Origin: Bacillus zhangzhouensis
GTDB taxonomy: Bacteria > Bacillota > Bacilli > Bacillales > Bacillaceae
Length of the DNA stretch: 43,916 nt
Assembly (NCBI RefSeq): GCF_000715205.1
Contig: NZ_JOTP01000024.1
Location: 1 to 43,916 of the forward strand
Reading direction: 5' to 3'
Shown: positions 24,240 through 32,754 of the stretch, in pieces
Numbering within the stretch: position 1 is the stretch's first letter
Layout: every line of letters begins with the position of its first letter
Translations under genes and position numbers: made by a program
The notes under the pieces: model-generated
The model's database searches: none
Told to the model about the DNA's origin: nothing
What the model saw: only the letters and a program-made list of their open reading frames with translations

Positions 24240-24301
24240 GTTGTTTTCGATCTATAGGTGATAAAGATGGCAAATAATTGATTTTTATATGGCTAACTCA
24301 T

Positions 24302-24335
24302 ACCACCCGTGAACTTTCTATATTCACTGGGTGGT
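24302..24335. repeat. Inverted repeat after the hydrolase gene
   Basis: ACCACCCGTGAA and TTCACTGGGTGGT pair over 12 bp with one bulged T. No T run follows on either strand, so I do not call it a standard terminator, though it sits where one is expected. Confidence 0.55.
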
Positions 24336-24450
24336 TTGTTCGCTTGTATAAAGCCATTACTGATGTTTTGTTGATTCCAAATAGACATAAAGCAATTTCG
24401 ATCAAAACGTACTTGCCAATTTGTTTTATGATCAAGAAGAGGTGAGGGAG

Positions 24451-25341
24451 ATGATGTATAGTCGGGTTACGCAAGAGGTGATTTCCTATTTGGAGTCGCA
24501 TTTGATGGATGAGCTCCCGCTGAGGCAGGTGCCTGAGAAGGTGGGGTATTCTCATTTTCATTTGCTGCGTGTGTTTAAAAAAGAAACAGGGCTGTCGATG
24601 GGGGAATATGTGCGGAAACGAAGGTTAGCTACGGCTGCACAGCTTCTTTTGTATACAGATCAGGGGATATTAGATATCGCTTTTTCGTTACAGTTCCAAT
24701 CGCAGGAAGCCTTTACGCGTGCTTTTAAGCATCTCTATTCTTTACCTCCTGGAATGTACCGGACATTGATGAGAGATATGCAAATGAAAAAGGAGGAAGT
24801 TTCTATGACATTACATGAAGCGGTGCCTGGCTGGGGATTGAGTGGTTCACATCCGAATATGTATGAGATGGGTGTTGATACAGCAGTGTTTCATACTGGG
24901 AAGCAAGCAGGTGTTCTATCTTCTAAAGAAGGCGTTCAGGATGGACAGTTTGCAACGATGATGCAAGGGTTCCAAGCAAAAGAATATGTGGGGAAACGGC
25001 TCAAGCTCTCTGCTTTCTTAAAATCGGAGGATGCGTCATCTGCAGGGGTTTGGATGCGTGTAGATGATGGAAAAGGAGATATAGTACAGTTTGATAATAT
25101 GCAGAATCGACCTGTGACAGGTTCTACGGAATGGAATCAATATTCGATTGTATTAGATATCCCTTCTCACAGTGAATCCATTCATTTTGGGGTGCTGCTT
25201 GGCGGGCAGGGAAGAGTATGGGCAGACGGTTTTCGATTTGAGGAAGTGGATGAGAAGACACCTACGACCAATATGGTGGAAGCCTCGGCACTGCCAGATA
25301 CCCCTGTGAATTTACAATTTGAGCTTGAGAAGACCGTGTAA
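24451..25341 (+). CDS. AraC-family regulator with C-terminal carbohydrate-binding-like domain
   Basis: The 296-residue protein carries its AraC double helix-turn-helix at the N-terminus (about 8-105: LRQVPEKVGYSHFHLLRVFKK and ILDIAFSLQFQSQEAFTRAFKH). A linker and a beta-rich domain (about 130-280) follow, containing GKRLKLSAFLKSED, GVWMRVDDGKG, FDNMQNRPVTGSTEWNQY and GVLLGGQGRVWADGFRFEEV. That pattern is the jelly-roll, carbohydrate-binding-like fold usually found in secreted or enzyme-linked proteins; here it probably senses a small ligand. ATG at 24451 is preceded by AGAGGTGAGG; the frame from 24421 is rejected. It is monocistronic. Confidence 0.82.
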   Translation: MMYSRVTQEVISYLESHLMDELPLRQVPEKVGYSHFHLLRVFKKETGLSMGEYVRKRRLATAAQLLLYTDQGILDIAFSLQFQSQEAFTRAFKHLYSLPPGMYRTLMRDMQMKKEEVSMTLHEAVPGWGLSGSHPNMYEMGVDTAVFHTGKQAGVLSSKEGVQDGQFATMMQGFQAKEYVGKRLKLSAFLKSEDASSAGVWMRVDDGKGDIVQFDNMQNRPVTGSTEWNQYSIVLDIPSHSESIHFGVLLGGQGRVWADGFRFEEVDEKTPTTNMVEASALPDTPVNLQFELEKTV

Positions 25342-25355
25342 GCGGTCTTTTTTTG
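25330..25355 (+). terminator. Intrinsic terminator overlapping the AraC-gene stop
   Basis: AAGACCG and CGGTCTT pair around TGTAAG, which includes the stop codon, followed by seven T. Confidence 0.85.
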
Positions 25356-25372
25356 TTCTATACAAACCTGTA

Positions 25373-25422
25373 TTGACAGTTTATGATAAAGCATATAAGA
25401 TACATACCAACGGTTGGTATGT
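25373..25422 (+). promoter_or_regulatory. Promoter and TetR-type operator
   Basis: TTGACA (25373-25378), 17 bp, TAAGAT (25396-25401), then directly a perfect palindrome ACATACCAAC-G-GTTGGTATGT (25402-25422) over the transcription start. The AACGGTT-type centre is typical of TetR operators, so autorepression by the next gene is likely. Confidence 0.85.
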
Positions 25423-25439
25423 AAAAGGAGGCGTTTCAT

Positions 25440-26102
25440 TTGGCTAGAAATAAATATCCAGAAAAGACAATCCAGCAGATTTTGGACGTGTCGACGAAGT
25501 TGTTTCAGGAAAAAGGATTCGAAAAGACGAGTTTGCAGGATATTATCCATGAATTGAATATGTCTAAGGGTGCTATTTATCATCATTTTAAATCGAAGGA
25601 AGAAATATTACGTGCCGTGATGGATCGGCAATTTCGTTATGCGACACAGAAGCTTGAGGAGCTGATCGAGCATACGGAGGCAGCTCATGCAAAAGAGAAG
25701 CTACAGCTGATTCTAGAGCAGCTTGTGGCAGACCCGCAGTCTCATTCAATTGATGGGATCTTGGTTGACCAGGTCAAAAATCCACAATTTGTGGTTGAAG
25801 GGATGAAGGTAGGAGTCAATCATGATGCGCTCAAAATCAAACGAATCATTCTTGAAGGGATTGAAGATGGGTCAATGACGACTGCTTTTCCTGGTGAAGT
25901 GGCAGAGGTGTTTATGCTTCTTGTGAATATATGGTTGAATCCAACGCTATTTGCTCGTGATCAACAAGAAACTGTTCAGCGCTTGCTGTTTTTACAACAG
26001 ATGATGAAAGGACTTGGAGTAGATGTGGTGAGTGATCTATTTATTCAAAAGGTCACAGCGCATTATGCTGGTATTGGAGGGTATGATCAGCCTGGAACAT
26101 AA
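25440..26102 (+). CDS. TetR-family repressor
   Basis: The 220-residue protein has an N-terminal TetR helix-turn-helix (about 8-55: ILDVSTKLFQEKGFEKTSLQ, then HELNMSKGAIYHHFKSKEEIL) and a helical ligand-binding domain. TTG start at 25440, with AAAGGAGG upstream. A near-perfect operator lies between promoter and gene. It heads an operon with a permease-like protein and a DUF4097 protein; it presumably controls them. Confidence 0.92.
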   Translation: MARNKYPEKTIQQILDVSTKLFQEKGFEKTSLQDIIHELNMSKGAIYHHFKSKEEILRAVMDRQFRYATQKLEELIEHTEAAHAKEKLQLILEQLVADPQSHSIDGILVDQVKNPQFVVEGMKVGVNHDALKIKRIILEGIEDGSMTTAFPGEVAEVFMLLVNIWLNPTLFARDQQETVQRLLFLQQMMKGLGVDVVSDLFIQKVTAHYAGIGGYDQPGT

Positions 26103-26171
26103 GTGGTCAGACAGAGAAGTACTTTTGTTGTTGAAATGCCAAAGACATTCCATATTATAGGAGGGTTCATC

Positions 26172-26861
26172 ATGCTTCATTTAATGAAACTTGAGTTAAG
26201 AAAAAGTCATATCAAACAATACATTCGAGCTAGTATGATAGCGAGTATCGTGCTGCTGGTATTGATCTATTTTGTCGCGTTTGTTGCACAGGTAGAACAG
26301 GAGACGGGTTTTCAGCAATACAAGAATATTTACTTATTAACGAGCGCAATATGTATGATCTTTTTTTCTATACTAACAGCTAAGATGTATTGGCGAGTTG
26401 TGGTCACTGCATGTCGGGAACATCAATCCAGCTCCAATGCAGCCAACCTGAAACCATTACTCTTTTCTAAAATGGTCTTGATGATGTGCTTATCGACGGT
26501 GGCTATGTTGTTTAGTATCATTCCCTCATTTGTTGTGTTTGGTTTCACGGAAGCCATCTTACCAATTGTTCATGATACGATGACTGCTGAGTTCTTTTTT
26601 ACTTTCTTAAAAACCTTCCTTGTGTTTACTTGTTGTGTCAATGGGATTGGTATGATAGCGATGAGAATAGGTTTTATGAAGAAATCTGTTTTCACCACCA
26701 TCATAACTGCAATCTTATTATGTGCCGTTTTAGGAAACGTGTCGATAGCAAGCTATGGAAATGATCAACTGAATCTCGTTCTATTGGGAGCGATGACCGT
26801 GTCTGTCTTCATCGTGATCCTTGAAATGATGAGTAAGATTGGCCGGCTGAAAACGATATGA
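26172..26861 (+). CDS. Orphan ABC-2-like permease
   Basis: The 229-residue membrane protein has six helices (about 20-42, 55-75, 103-125, 142-165, 175-192, 197-215) after a basic N-terminus (KLELRKSHIKQYIRA), the typical layout of ABC-2 exporter permeases such as lantibiotic-immunity subunits. No ATPase gene lies next to it. Start at ATG 26172, with AGGAGGG about 6 bases upstream; the longer frame from 26103, beginning right at the TetR stop, is rejected. It sits between the TetR and DUF4097 genes. Confidence 0.65.
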   Translation: MLHLMKLELRKSHIKQYIRASMIASIVLLVLIYFVAFVAQVEQETGFQQYKNIYLLTSAICMIFFSILTAKMYWRVVVTACREHQSSSNAANLKPLLFSKMVLMMCLSTVAMLFSIIPSFVVFGFTEAILPIVHDTMTAEFFFTFLKTFLVFTCCVNGIGMIAMRIGFMKKSVFTTIITAILLCAVLGNVSIASYGNDQLNLVLLGAMTVSVFIVILEMMSKIGRLKTI

Positions 26862-26888
26862 GTCGTGATGAAAAAAGGAGGGAGACAT

Positions 26889-27647
26889 GTGGAGCATACG
26901 GTTCAAATTGAAGAAGCAGTCGTTGAGCTATCACTAGATTGGTTGATAGGGAAAGTTCGTATTCATCAGCATGATCATTCTTATATATTGATTCATCAAA
27001 TCACAAATAATGCCTTTCCTCGCCGGCATTTACTGCAATATCAAGTAAGGGAAGGAAGGCTCGTGATTCAGGATAGAAGAAAAAGAAAGTTCAGTTTAGG
27101 GCTTCACCTTCACAAAACGGATTTGGAGATTTATCTCCCTCAAAAACAAATACAGTCCATGTCTATTCATTGTAAAGGAGCAAATCTTCACTTAGACGGG
27201 CTAAGGATGGAGGAAGTCAAGTGTCAATTAACTTCTGGAAAGGCGATGTTCACGGGAGATATCAAGCATCTGCGTTTACAGACTGTTGGTGGACTTATTT
27301 CTAGTCAACAGCTCATCACACAAACATTGGAATTGCGCACCACATCGTCAAAAGTGGAGATGGTAGGTGCTTTTTCAGATATTGATCTGCATGCAACAGG
27401 TAGAAGGATACAGATTGATTCTATAACTATGCTGCATTCACTCAAATCAACTACAACTGGCGCAGATGTCAAATTGGCAATTCCAGAGAATGATGGATTT
27501 TCATGTTACGTAAAGAAAAGATCAGGTGTCTTTCAGAATGACTTCCCTTGTGTTGGCGAGAAGGAGAACAAGGTGCATAAAAATGGACAGAAGACCTTCG
27601 AGATCGATATAAGAGGTGGTCAGTTTAGATTAAGTGAAACGCATTGA
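26889..27647 (+). CDS. DUF4097-like beta-solenoid protein
   Basis: The 252-residue soluble protein has no signal peptide. It consists of repeating short beta strands (DLEIYLPQ, MSIHCKGANLHLDGL, KCQLTSGKAMFTGDI, LRLQTVGGLISSQQ, LELRTTSSKVEMVG, DIDLHATGRRIQI), the DUF4097 putative-adhesin pattern. GTG at 26889 has AAAGGAGGG 6 bases upstream; the upstream in-frame codons at 26865 lie before that site. DUF4097 proteins are often encoded with TetR or PadR regulators and membrane proteins in envelope-stress operons. The function is unknown. Confidence 0.78.
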   Translation: MEHTVQIEEAVVELSLDWLIGKVRIHQHDHSYILIHQITNNAFPRRHLLQYQVREGRLVIQDRRKRKFSLGLHLHKTDLEIYLPQKQIQSMSIHCKGANLHLDGLRMEEVKCQLTSGKAMFTGDIKHLRLQTVGGLISSQQLITQTLELRTTSSKVEMVGAFSDIDLHATGRRIQIDSITMLHSLKSTTTGADVKLAIPENDGFSCYVKKRSGVFQNDFPCVGEKENKVHKNGQKTFEIDIRGGQFRLSETH

Positions 27648-27747
27648 AGTTATTTTACCCTCTTATTCAATATATCAATATAAAACAATTTGAATCTCTT
27701 TTTATGTCAGAATATTTAGTTAATAATGTTTTCCTCAAAAAAACAAT

Positions 27748-27831
27748 TGTTTTTTAAGGGTAGATTTATTATGATAATATACATCAATAGGTTGATGTTT
27801 CATAATCAGAATGAAAATTCTGATTTTTTAC
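27748..27831 (+). promoter_or_regulatory. Promoter, hairpin and attenuator-like terminator of the amino-acid permease
   Basis: TTGTTT (27748-27753), 17 bp and TATGAT (27771-27776) form a sigma-A promoter. The predicted RNA opens with a hairpin CATCAA/TTGATG (27782-27797), then a perfect 9-bp terminator AATCAGAAT-GAAA-ATTCTGATT (27804-27825) followed by T residues to 27831. The permease gene starts 35 bases later, so transcription must pass a terminator: an attenuation device of unknown signal. It matches no riboswitch class that I recognise. Confidence 0.65.
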
Positions 27832-27865
27832 TTTTTATGCTGTTTGTTGATGAGGGGGAAGAAAA

Positions 27866-29254
27866 GTGGCTCAAAAGGAATTAAAGAGAGGGTTAAGTGC
27901 CCGTCATATTCAAATGATTGCACTTGGCGGAACAATTGGTGTTGGCTTATTTATGGGGTCAGCCAAAGCCATTCAATGGACAGGTCCATCGGTTCTTCTT
28001 GCGTATGCAGTGTGTGGCATCTTTATCTTTTTTATTATGCGTGCTATGGGAGAAATGTTATATCTTGAACCGAGTACTGGATCGTTTGCTACATTTGGAC
28101 ATCAATATATTCATCCGCTTGCGGGGTATATGACGGCTTGGAGTAACTGGTTCCAATGGGTCATTGTCGGGATGTCTGAAATTATTGCAGTAGGCGCTTA
28201 TATGAAATATTGGTTTCCAGAATTACCGGCGTGGATTCCAGGATTAATTGCGATGATCATTTTAGGCGCGGCCAACTTGATTTCGGTTAAGTCGTTCGGT
28301 GAGTTTGAATTTTGGTTTGCGATGATCAAGATTGTGACGATTATCTTGATGATTATTGCAGGTCTAGGCATTATTTTCTTTGGATTTGGAAATGGCGGAA
28401 CAGCAATTGGTTTGTCTAATCTTTGGGCGCATGGAGGGTTCTTTACAGGTGGGTTTAGTGGATTCTTGTTTGCGTTGTCTCTTGTCATTGCTGCCTATCA
28501 AGGCGTAGAGCTCATTGGGATTACAGCAGGTGAGGCGCAAAATCCGCAAAAGACACTGACAAATGCGATCAAAAGTATCATCTGGCGTATTTTGATTTTC
28601 TATATCGGTGCGATCTTTGTCATTGTGACTGTGTATCCTTGGGATCAGCTGAATACCCTTGGCAGTCCATTTGTGGCGACGTTTGCGAAAATTGGAATTA
28701 CAGCGGCAGCTGGTATTATTAACTTCGTTGTGATTACAGCAGCTATGTCTGGCTGTAACAGTGGTATTTTCAGTGCGGGACGTATGCTTTATACATTAGG
28801 TGTGAATGGACAGGCACCAGCTTTCTTTACAAAAATCTCAAAGAACGGTGTACCGTATTTTGGGACATTCGCTGTACTGATCGGTCTAGCGGTAGGAGTT
28901 GTCCTGAATTATGTTGCTCCGCCAAACATTTTCGTCTATGTGTATAGTGCGAGTGTACTTCCTGGTATGGTGCCTTGGTTTGTGATTTTAATTAGTCATA
29001 TTGGCTTCAGAAGGGCAAAGGGGTCAGCGCTTGATCAGCACCCATTCAAGATGCCGCTTGCGCCACTATCTAACTATCTAACAATCGGTTTCTTACTGAT
29101 GGTTCTTGTGTTTATGTTCTTTAATCAGGATACGCGCATTTCTCTTATTGTGGGAATTGTGTTCTTGATTGTAGTGACGCTTAGCTTTTTTGTATTTGGG
29201 ATTGGAAAACGAAAACCGATTGAAACAGCTTCAACTGATCAAACGGTGAAATAA
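27866..29254 (+). CDS. Amino-acid permease (APC superfamily)
   Basis: Proton-coupled amino-acid uptake permease of the plasma membrane, 462 residues and 12 helices. It opens with [23 protein letters not shown], the conserved helix 1 motif, and has [15 protein letters not shown] and [19 protein letters not shown], as in CycA/AnsP/YdgF/YbxG-type transporters. GTG start at 27866 with GAGGGGGAAG upstream. The substrate cannot be read from the sequence; serine, threonine, alanine and glycine are all plausible for this subgroup. In B. subtilis ybxG lies near glpQ-glpT, so YbxG is a possible orthologue. The leader contains a terminator. Confidence 0.86.
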   Translation: MAQKELKRGLSARHIQMIALGGTIGVGLFMGSAKAIQWTGPSVLLAYAVCGIFIFFIMRAMGEMLYLEPSTGSFATFGHQYIHPLAGYMTAWSNWFQWVIVGMSEIIAVGAYMKYWFPELPAWIPGLIAMIILGAANLISVKSFGEFEFWFAMIKIVTIILMIIAGLGIIFFGFGNGGTAIGLSNLWAHGGFFTGGFSGFLFALSLVIAAYQGVELIGITAGEAQNPQKTLTNAIKSIIWRILIFYIGAIFVIVTVYPWDQLNTLGSPFVATFAKIGITAAAGIINFVVITAAMSGCNSGIFSAGRMLYTLGVNGQAPAFFTKISKNGVPYFGTFAVLIGLAVGVVLNYVAPPNIFVYVYSASVLPGMVPWFVILISHIGFRRAKGSALDQHPFKMPLAPLSNYLTIGFLLMVLVFMFFNQDTRISLIVGIVFLIVVTLSFFVFGIGKRKPIETASTDQTVK

Positions 29255-29258
29255 TAGA

Positions 29259-29296
29259 AAGCCTTGCGGAATGAACGAACCGCAAGGCTTTTTTGT
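29259..29296. terminator. Bidirectional terminator between permease and glpQ
   Basis: AAGCCTTGCGG and CCGCAAGGCTT are perfect complements (11 bp) around AATGAACGAA, with TTTTTT on the plus strand. It lies between convergent genes. On the minus strand the T run is short. Confidence 0.88.
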
Positions 29297-29299
29297 TGT

Positions 29300-30181
29300 T
29301 TACAGCGAGGATTTTACACGCTGAAAGACATCTGGAAAGTTGGTGAAAAGGCCGGTGACGCCATATTGCAGAAGACGGGTCATGTCTGCTTCGTTGTTTA
29401 CTGTATATGGATGAAGAAGGAGCCCGTGGCTTCTGACCTGCTGCACATTCTCAAGAGTTAATGCTCTAAAATTCGGTCCGATACCCACTGCGTAAGATTT
29501 GATGAAATCGAGCTGATCATCTGTGATGGACGTCATTTGGGCTCTGTCTAATAGCTGTACTTTTGGAAGGCGTGGAGCTAGTTTCTGTAGTTTTAGCAGG
29601 CTGTCTTGACTAAAGGATTGGATGATGACTTGCCCTTTTCTAGTATGTTTTCCGAGAAGGTGATGTTTCTTTAAGGTGGCCAATAGCTTTTCTTCCATTT
29701 GCGGATAAAGGTCCGGTTTTTTTGTTTCAATATAATAATTCTCTCGTTTGCCGAAATAGCGCAACACCTCATCTAATGTGAGTACCTGCTGTCCAATATA
29801 GTTGGCATTTTGTTTGTCGGGGTTGGCTTCGTTAAACCAAGCGCCGGCATCGAGCTGTTTGATTTCGGCAAGTGTGAGGTCTTTGACCCAGCCTGTTCCG
29901 TTTGTGGTCCGGTCAACCGTTTCATCGTGCATGACGATGAGATGTCCATCCTTTGTCATTTGAAGGTCGAGTTCGAGGTAATCCGCATTCATCTTTGTGG
30001 CGAGCTTGTAGGAAGCCAGGGTATGCTCTGGTGCATACCCTGATGCTCCGCGATGTGCAACGGTTAGGATACGATCTGGAGATAAAAGATGTTCATGTGC
30101 CGATACGGTGGTCGGCATCCACGCAAAAGACAGTAAAGCAAAAGAGAGCAACACGAAAGCAAGTAATCTACTTTTCTTCAT
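29300..30181 (-). CDS. glpQ: Glycerophosphodiester phosphodiesterase GlpQ
   Basis: Secreted enzyme that cleaves glycerophosphodiesters, including teichoic acid fragments, to glycerol-3-phosphate and an alcohol. The 293 residues include a signal peptide (about 1-28, ending near VSAHE), catalytic HRGASGYAPEHT (His43-Arg44), ELDLQMTKDG with the metal Glu/Asp, and HDETVDRTTNG. The length equals B. subtilis GlpQ. AAGGAGG lies upstream of the start. The product is taken up by GlpT, encoded just upstream in the same operon. Confidence 0.96.
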   Translation of the reverse strand: MKKSRLLAFVLLSFALLSFAWMPTTVSAHEHLLSPDRILTVAHRGASGYAPEHTLASYKLATKMNADYLELDLQMTKDGHLIVMHDETVDRTTNGTGWVKDLTLAEIKQLDAGAWFNEANPDKQNANYIGQQVLTLDEVLRYFGKRENYYIETKKPDLYPQMEEKLLATLKKHHLLGKHTRKGQVIIQSFSQDSLLKLQKLAPRLPKVQLLDRAQMTSITDDQLDFIKSYAVGIGPNFRALTLENVQQVRSHGLLLHPYTVNNEADMTRLLQYGVTGLFTNFPDVFQRVKSSL

Positions 30182-30273
30182 ATTTTATCCTCCTTCTACG
30201 GTAACTGCCTTCATCATAAGAAATAGATGTAAAGAGCATGTTGGGGGGATATGAATCTTTTATGTGATTTTCA

Positions 30274-31608
30274 TTAAGCCTGCTCTACGCGCTTCCCTGT
30301 ATTCCATGTCATTGCCAGGAAGACAATCGCAAGCACGCAAGAACCAACCAGTAAAATAAAGCCTCCTGTCCAGTCATAGTGATCCACGACTACGCCCATC
30401 ATGGCATTGGCAAAGGCAGAGCCGCCAATATAGCCGAAGAAGCCTGTGAGCCCAGCAGCAGTGCCAGCCGCTTTTTTAGGGGCGAGATCAATGGCTTGAA
30501 GTCCAATGAGCATGACAGGCCCGTAAATCAAAAAGCCGATGCTGATGAGGGCAATGTTATCGACCATTGGATTGCCAGCAGGATTTAACCAGTACACGAG
30601 AACAGCAATTAAAACCCCAACCATAAAGAGGACGCCTGCTGGTGCACGGCGACTTCTAAAGAAGCGGTCACTGATCCACCCGCACAATAATGTACCGGGA
30701 ATGCCCGCATATTCATAAAGAAAATAAGACCAGCGTGAATGCTCTGGTGAAAACCCTTTTGCTTCTGTTAAGTAGGTCGGCGCCCAGTCAACGACACCGT
30801 AACGGACGAAGTACACAAATACGTTGGCAATAGCGATATACCAAAGGAATTTATTGTTGAGTACATATTTAAATAAAATCTCTTTCACTGTTAATTCTTT
30901 TTCTTGATCCTCATATTTCTGTGCCGGATAGTCATTTCGATATTCCTCGATTGGCGGAAGCCCAGCGGATTGCGGGGTGTCCCTTACGAGAAGAATGATC
31001 ACGAAAGAAACGATAATGGCAATGATGGCAGGGAAGAAAAAGATACTTTTCCAAGTCGCAAACAGCACAATTCCTAATGTAATGAGCGGTGCAAGAATAC
31101 CCCCACCGATATTGTGAGCGACGTTCCAAATGGACATTTTCGTGCCTCGCTCACTGATTGAAAACCAATGGGCCATCGTACGTCCGCATGGAGGCCACCC
31201 CATTCCTTGGAACCAGCCGTTTAAAAACATGAATAAAAACATGATCCATACACTGGATGTGACCCATGGAAACGAGACAAATAGGATATTGATAATGGCT
31301 GATAAAAAGAGTCCGGTGGCTAAAAAATATCTTGGATTACAGCGATCCGAAATCATCCCCATGATGAATTTACTAAAGCCATAAGCGATGGATACGGCTG
31401 CGAGCACAAAGCCTAATTCACTTTTTGTGAACCCCTCTTCCTGTAAATAAGGAATGGCAAAGGCAAAATTTTTGCGCAGCAAATAGTAGCCTGCATACCC
31501 GATAAAGATCCCTAAAAAGACTTGCAGCCGCAGCCGTTTATAGGTCTCGTCTGTTTTGGCATCATCGAGCCTGTCGATATGCGGAGCTGGTTTAAACCAT
31601 TTGAACAT
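30274..31608 (-). CDS. glpT: Glycerol-3-phosphate transporter GlpT
   Basis: Major-facilitator antiporter that imports glycerol-3-phosphate in exchange for phosphate. The 444 residues and 12 helices include the organophosphate:Pi antiporter hallmarks: [15 protein letters not shown] in helix 1, [11 protein letters not shown], the substrate-binding [18 protein letters not shown], and [11 protein letters not shown]. Length equals the B. subtilis protein. AAAGGAGGA precedes the start. Cotranscribed with glpQ; a cre site and a leader hairpin lie upstream. Confidence 0.97.
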   Translation of the reverse strand: MFKWFKPAPHIDRLDDAKTDETYKRLRLQVFLGIFIGYAGYYLLRKNFAFAIPYLQEEGFTKSELGFVLAAVSIAYGFSKFIMGMISDRCNPRYFLATGLFLSAIINILFVSFPWVTSSVWIMFLFMFLNGWFQGMGWPPCGRTMAHWFSISERGTKMSIWNVAHNIGGGILAPLITLGIVLFATWKSIFFFPAIIAIIVSFVIILLVRDTPQSAGLPPIEEYRNDYPAQKYEDQEKELTVKEILFKYVLNNKFLWYIAIANVFVYFVRYGVVDWAPTYLTEAKGFSPEHSRWSYFLYEYAGIPGTLLCGWISDRFFRSRRAPAGVLFMVGVLIAVLVYWLNPAGNPMVDNIALISIGFLIYGPVMLIGLQAIDLAPKKAAGTAAGLTGFFGYIGGSAFANAMMGVVVDHYDWTGGFILLVGSCVLAIVFLAMTWNTGKRVEQA

Positions 31609-31646
31609 AAAGATCCTCCTTTTGTAGATATCCGATTGACTGAAGC

Positions 31647-31728
31647 AAAAGTACGAGATATGCCGTCGATCTTGTACCTTTTCAGAGACAAAAGAATTGA
31701 TAACGCTTTCTTTTGTACTCCCATCATA
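31647..31728 (-). promoter_or_regulatory. glpTQ control region: -10, cre site and leader hairpin
   Basis: Reading the minus strand, a TATGAT -10 (31728-31723) is followed by AGAAAGCGTTATCAA (31711-31697), a near-consensus CcpA-binding cre site just after the start. Then comes a hairpin AAAAGGTACAAGAT/ATCTCGTACTTTT (31682-31647). In B. subtilis glpTQ is CcpA-repressed and needs the GlpP antiterminator, so the hairpin is the likely GlpP target; the pairing has one bulge and one mismatch and no long T run. No good -35 was found. Confidence 0.6.
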
Positions 31729-31793
31729 TCGGATGAAGGAGATGTTTATGATGAGGCTTTTGTCATTATTTTGGAAAAATGTTCATCCAGTCA

Positions 31794-31826
31794 TGAAAAA
31801 AATCCGCACAATGGCGGATTTTTTCA
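31794..31826. terminator. Bidirectional terminator downstream of the lipoprotein gene
   Basis: AAATCCGC and GCGGATTT pair around ACAATG, with T runs on both strands. On the minus strand it ends the lipoprotein gene. Confidence 0.85.
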
Positions 31827-31832
31827 TATCGG

Positions 31833-32606
31833 TTAAATGGACACATGAACTTTCGCAGATTTCTTTAGTTTTTCAATTTCTTTTTGTACTTCTTTCTGCT
31901 TTTCTTGAGATTCTAGCTGTTTTTTAATTTGTGATTTGATTTCTTTGTATTCTGGTGCTTTTTGCTTTTGTTTTTTCATTTGATCTGCGTATTGGTCATA
32001 GTACGCTTTGACGTCTTTTTCAGAGACGGAGGCTGATTTGATTTCTTTGTCGACATATTGGCTGTATTTGATGCTGTCGGCAATGTCACTTTTTAACTGA
32101 TCTATTGTGAGTCCGCTCTTTTTGAGTGCTTCTTCGAATTGAGCATTGTCTTTAAATTGTTTCTTTTCTTCTTTTAGCTGCTTATCTACTTCTTTGTCAG
32201 AGGCTTTGAAGCCCTTCTTCTCAGCATCTTGCAGGATGAGCTCTTGACCTACGAGCGCATCAATGGTTTGTTTCTTGACTTCTTTTGCACCTTCTTTAGA
32301 TGTTGGGTCTTGCCCTGCTTGCTGAAGCTGCCCTTGAATGGTGGATAAGGCGCTATTGTATTCACTGCCTGTGATTTTGTCTTGGTTGACGGTCGCAACG
32401 ACCTTTTTGTCATCGATTTTTTGTGCATCTAATTTCTTTTGCATGTCTTCCATTTGCTTTTGCTGCTCTTTTTGATCAGCCTGTGTTGTTTCCTTGTTTT
32501 TGGCTGAATCATTCTGCTTATCCTGTTTTGCATCATTTGATGAGCAAGCTGCAAGCCCAACAGATAGCAGACAAGCGATGAGTGTATATGATACCTTTTT
32601 CATCAT
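31833..32606 (-). CDS. SurA_N-type lipoprotein (foldase-like)
   Basis: The 257-residue lipoprotein has signal and lipobox LAAC (Cys21), a charged linker (22-65), then a SurA N-terminal-like helical domain with VVATVNQDKITGSEY, LVGQELILQDAEKKGF and DIADSIKYSQYVDKEI. There is no parvulin PPIase domain, unlike PrsA; the C-terminal quarter is Lys/Gln/Glu-rich, probably coiled coil. It is presumably a chaperone on the outer membrane face, by analogy. GGGAGAG lies upstream of the double ATG. No partner gene is adjacent. Confidence 0.82.
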   Translation of the reverse strand: MMKKVSYTLIACLLSVGLAACSSNDAKQDKQNDSAKNKETTQADQKEQQKQMEDMQKKLDAQKIDDKKVVATVNQDKITGSEYNSALSTIQGQLQQAGQDPTSKEGAKEVKKQTIDALVGQELILQDAEKKGFKASDKEVDKQLKEEKKQFKDNAQFEEALKKSGLTIDQLKSDIADSIKYSQYVDKEIKSASVSEKDVKAYYDQYADQMKKQKQKAPEYKEIKSQIKKQLESQEKQKEVQKEIEKLKKSAKVHVSI

Positions 32607-32754
32607 TTTCTCTCCCTTCGGTATGAGAACATCTAGTGCGCATTCTAACCGTTTTAGAGGAAAAATAAAACCGTATAGACGAATTGTTAGCGGATTGACA
32701 TTTTTTTTATCTGTTTGTCCTCATTTTGACTTCTCGCAGTCATCATATGACAGC

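Noticed and set aside
24302..24335. Inverted repeat as an intrinsic terminator
   Set aside because: The stem is good but no T run follows on either strand, so it is listed only as a repeat.
31522..31836. Plus-strand 104-codon frame antisense to the glpT leader
   Set aside because: It has no ribosome binding site and covers the cre site, leader hairpin and terminator.
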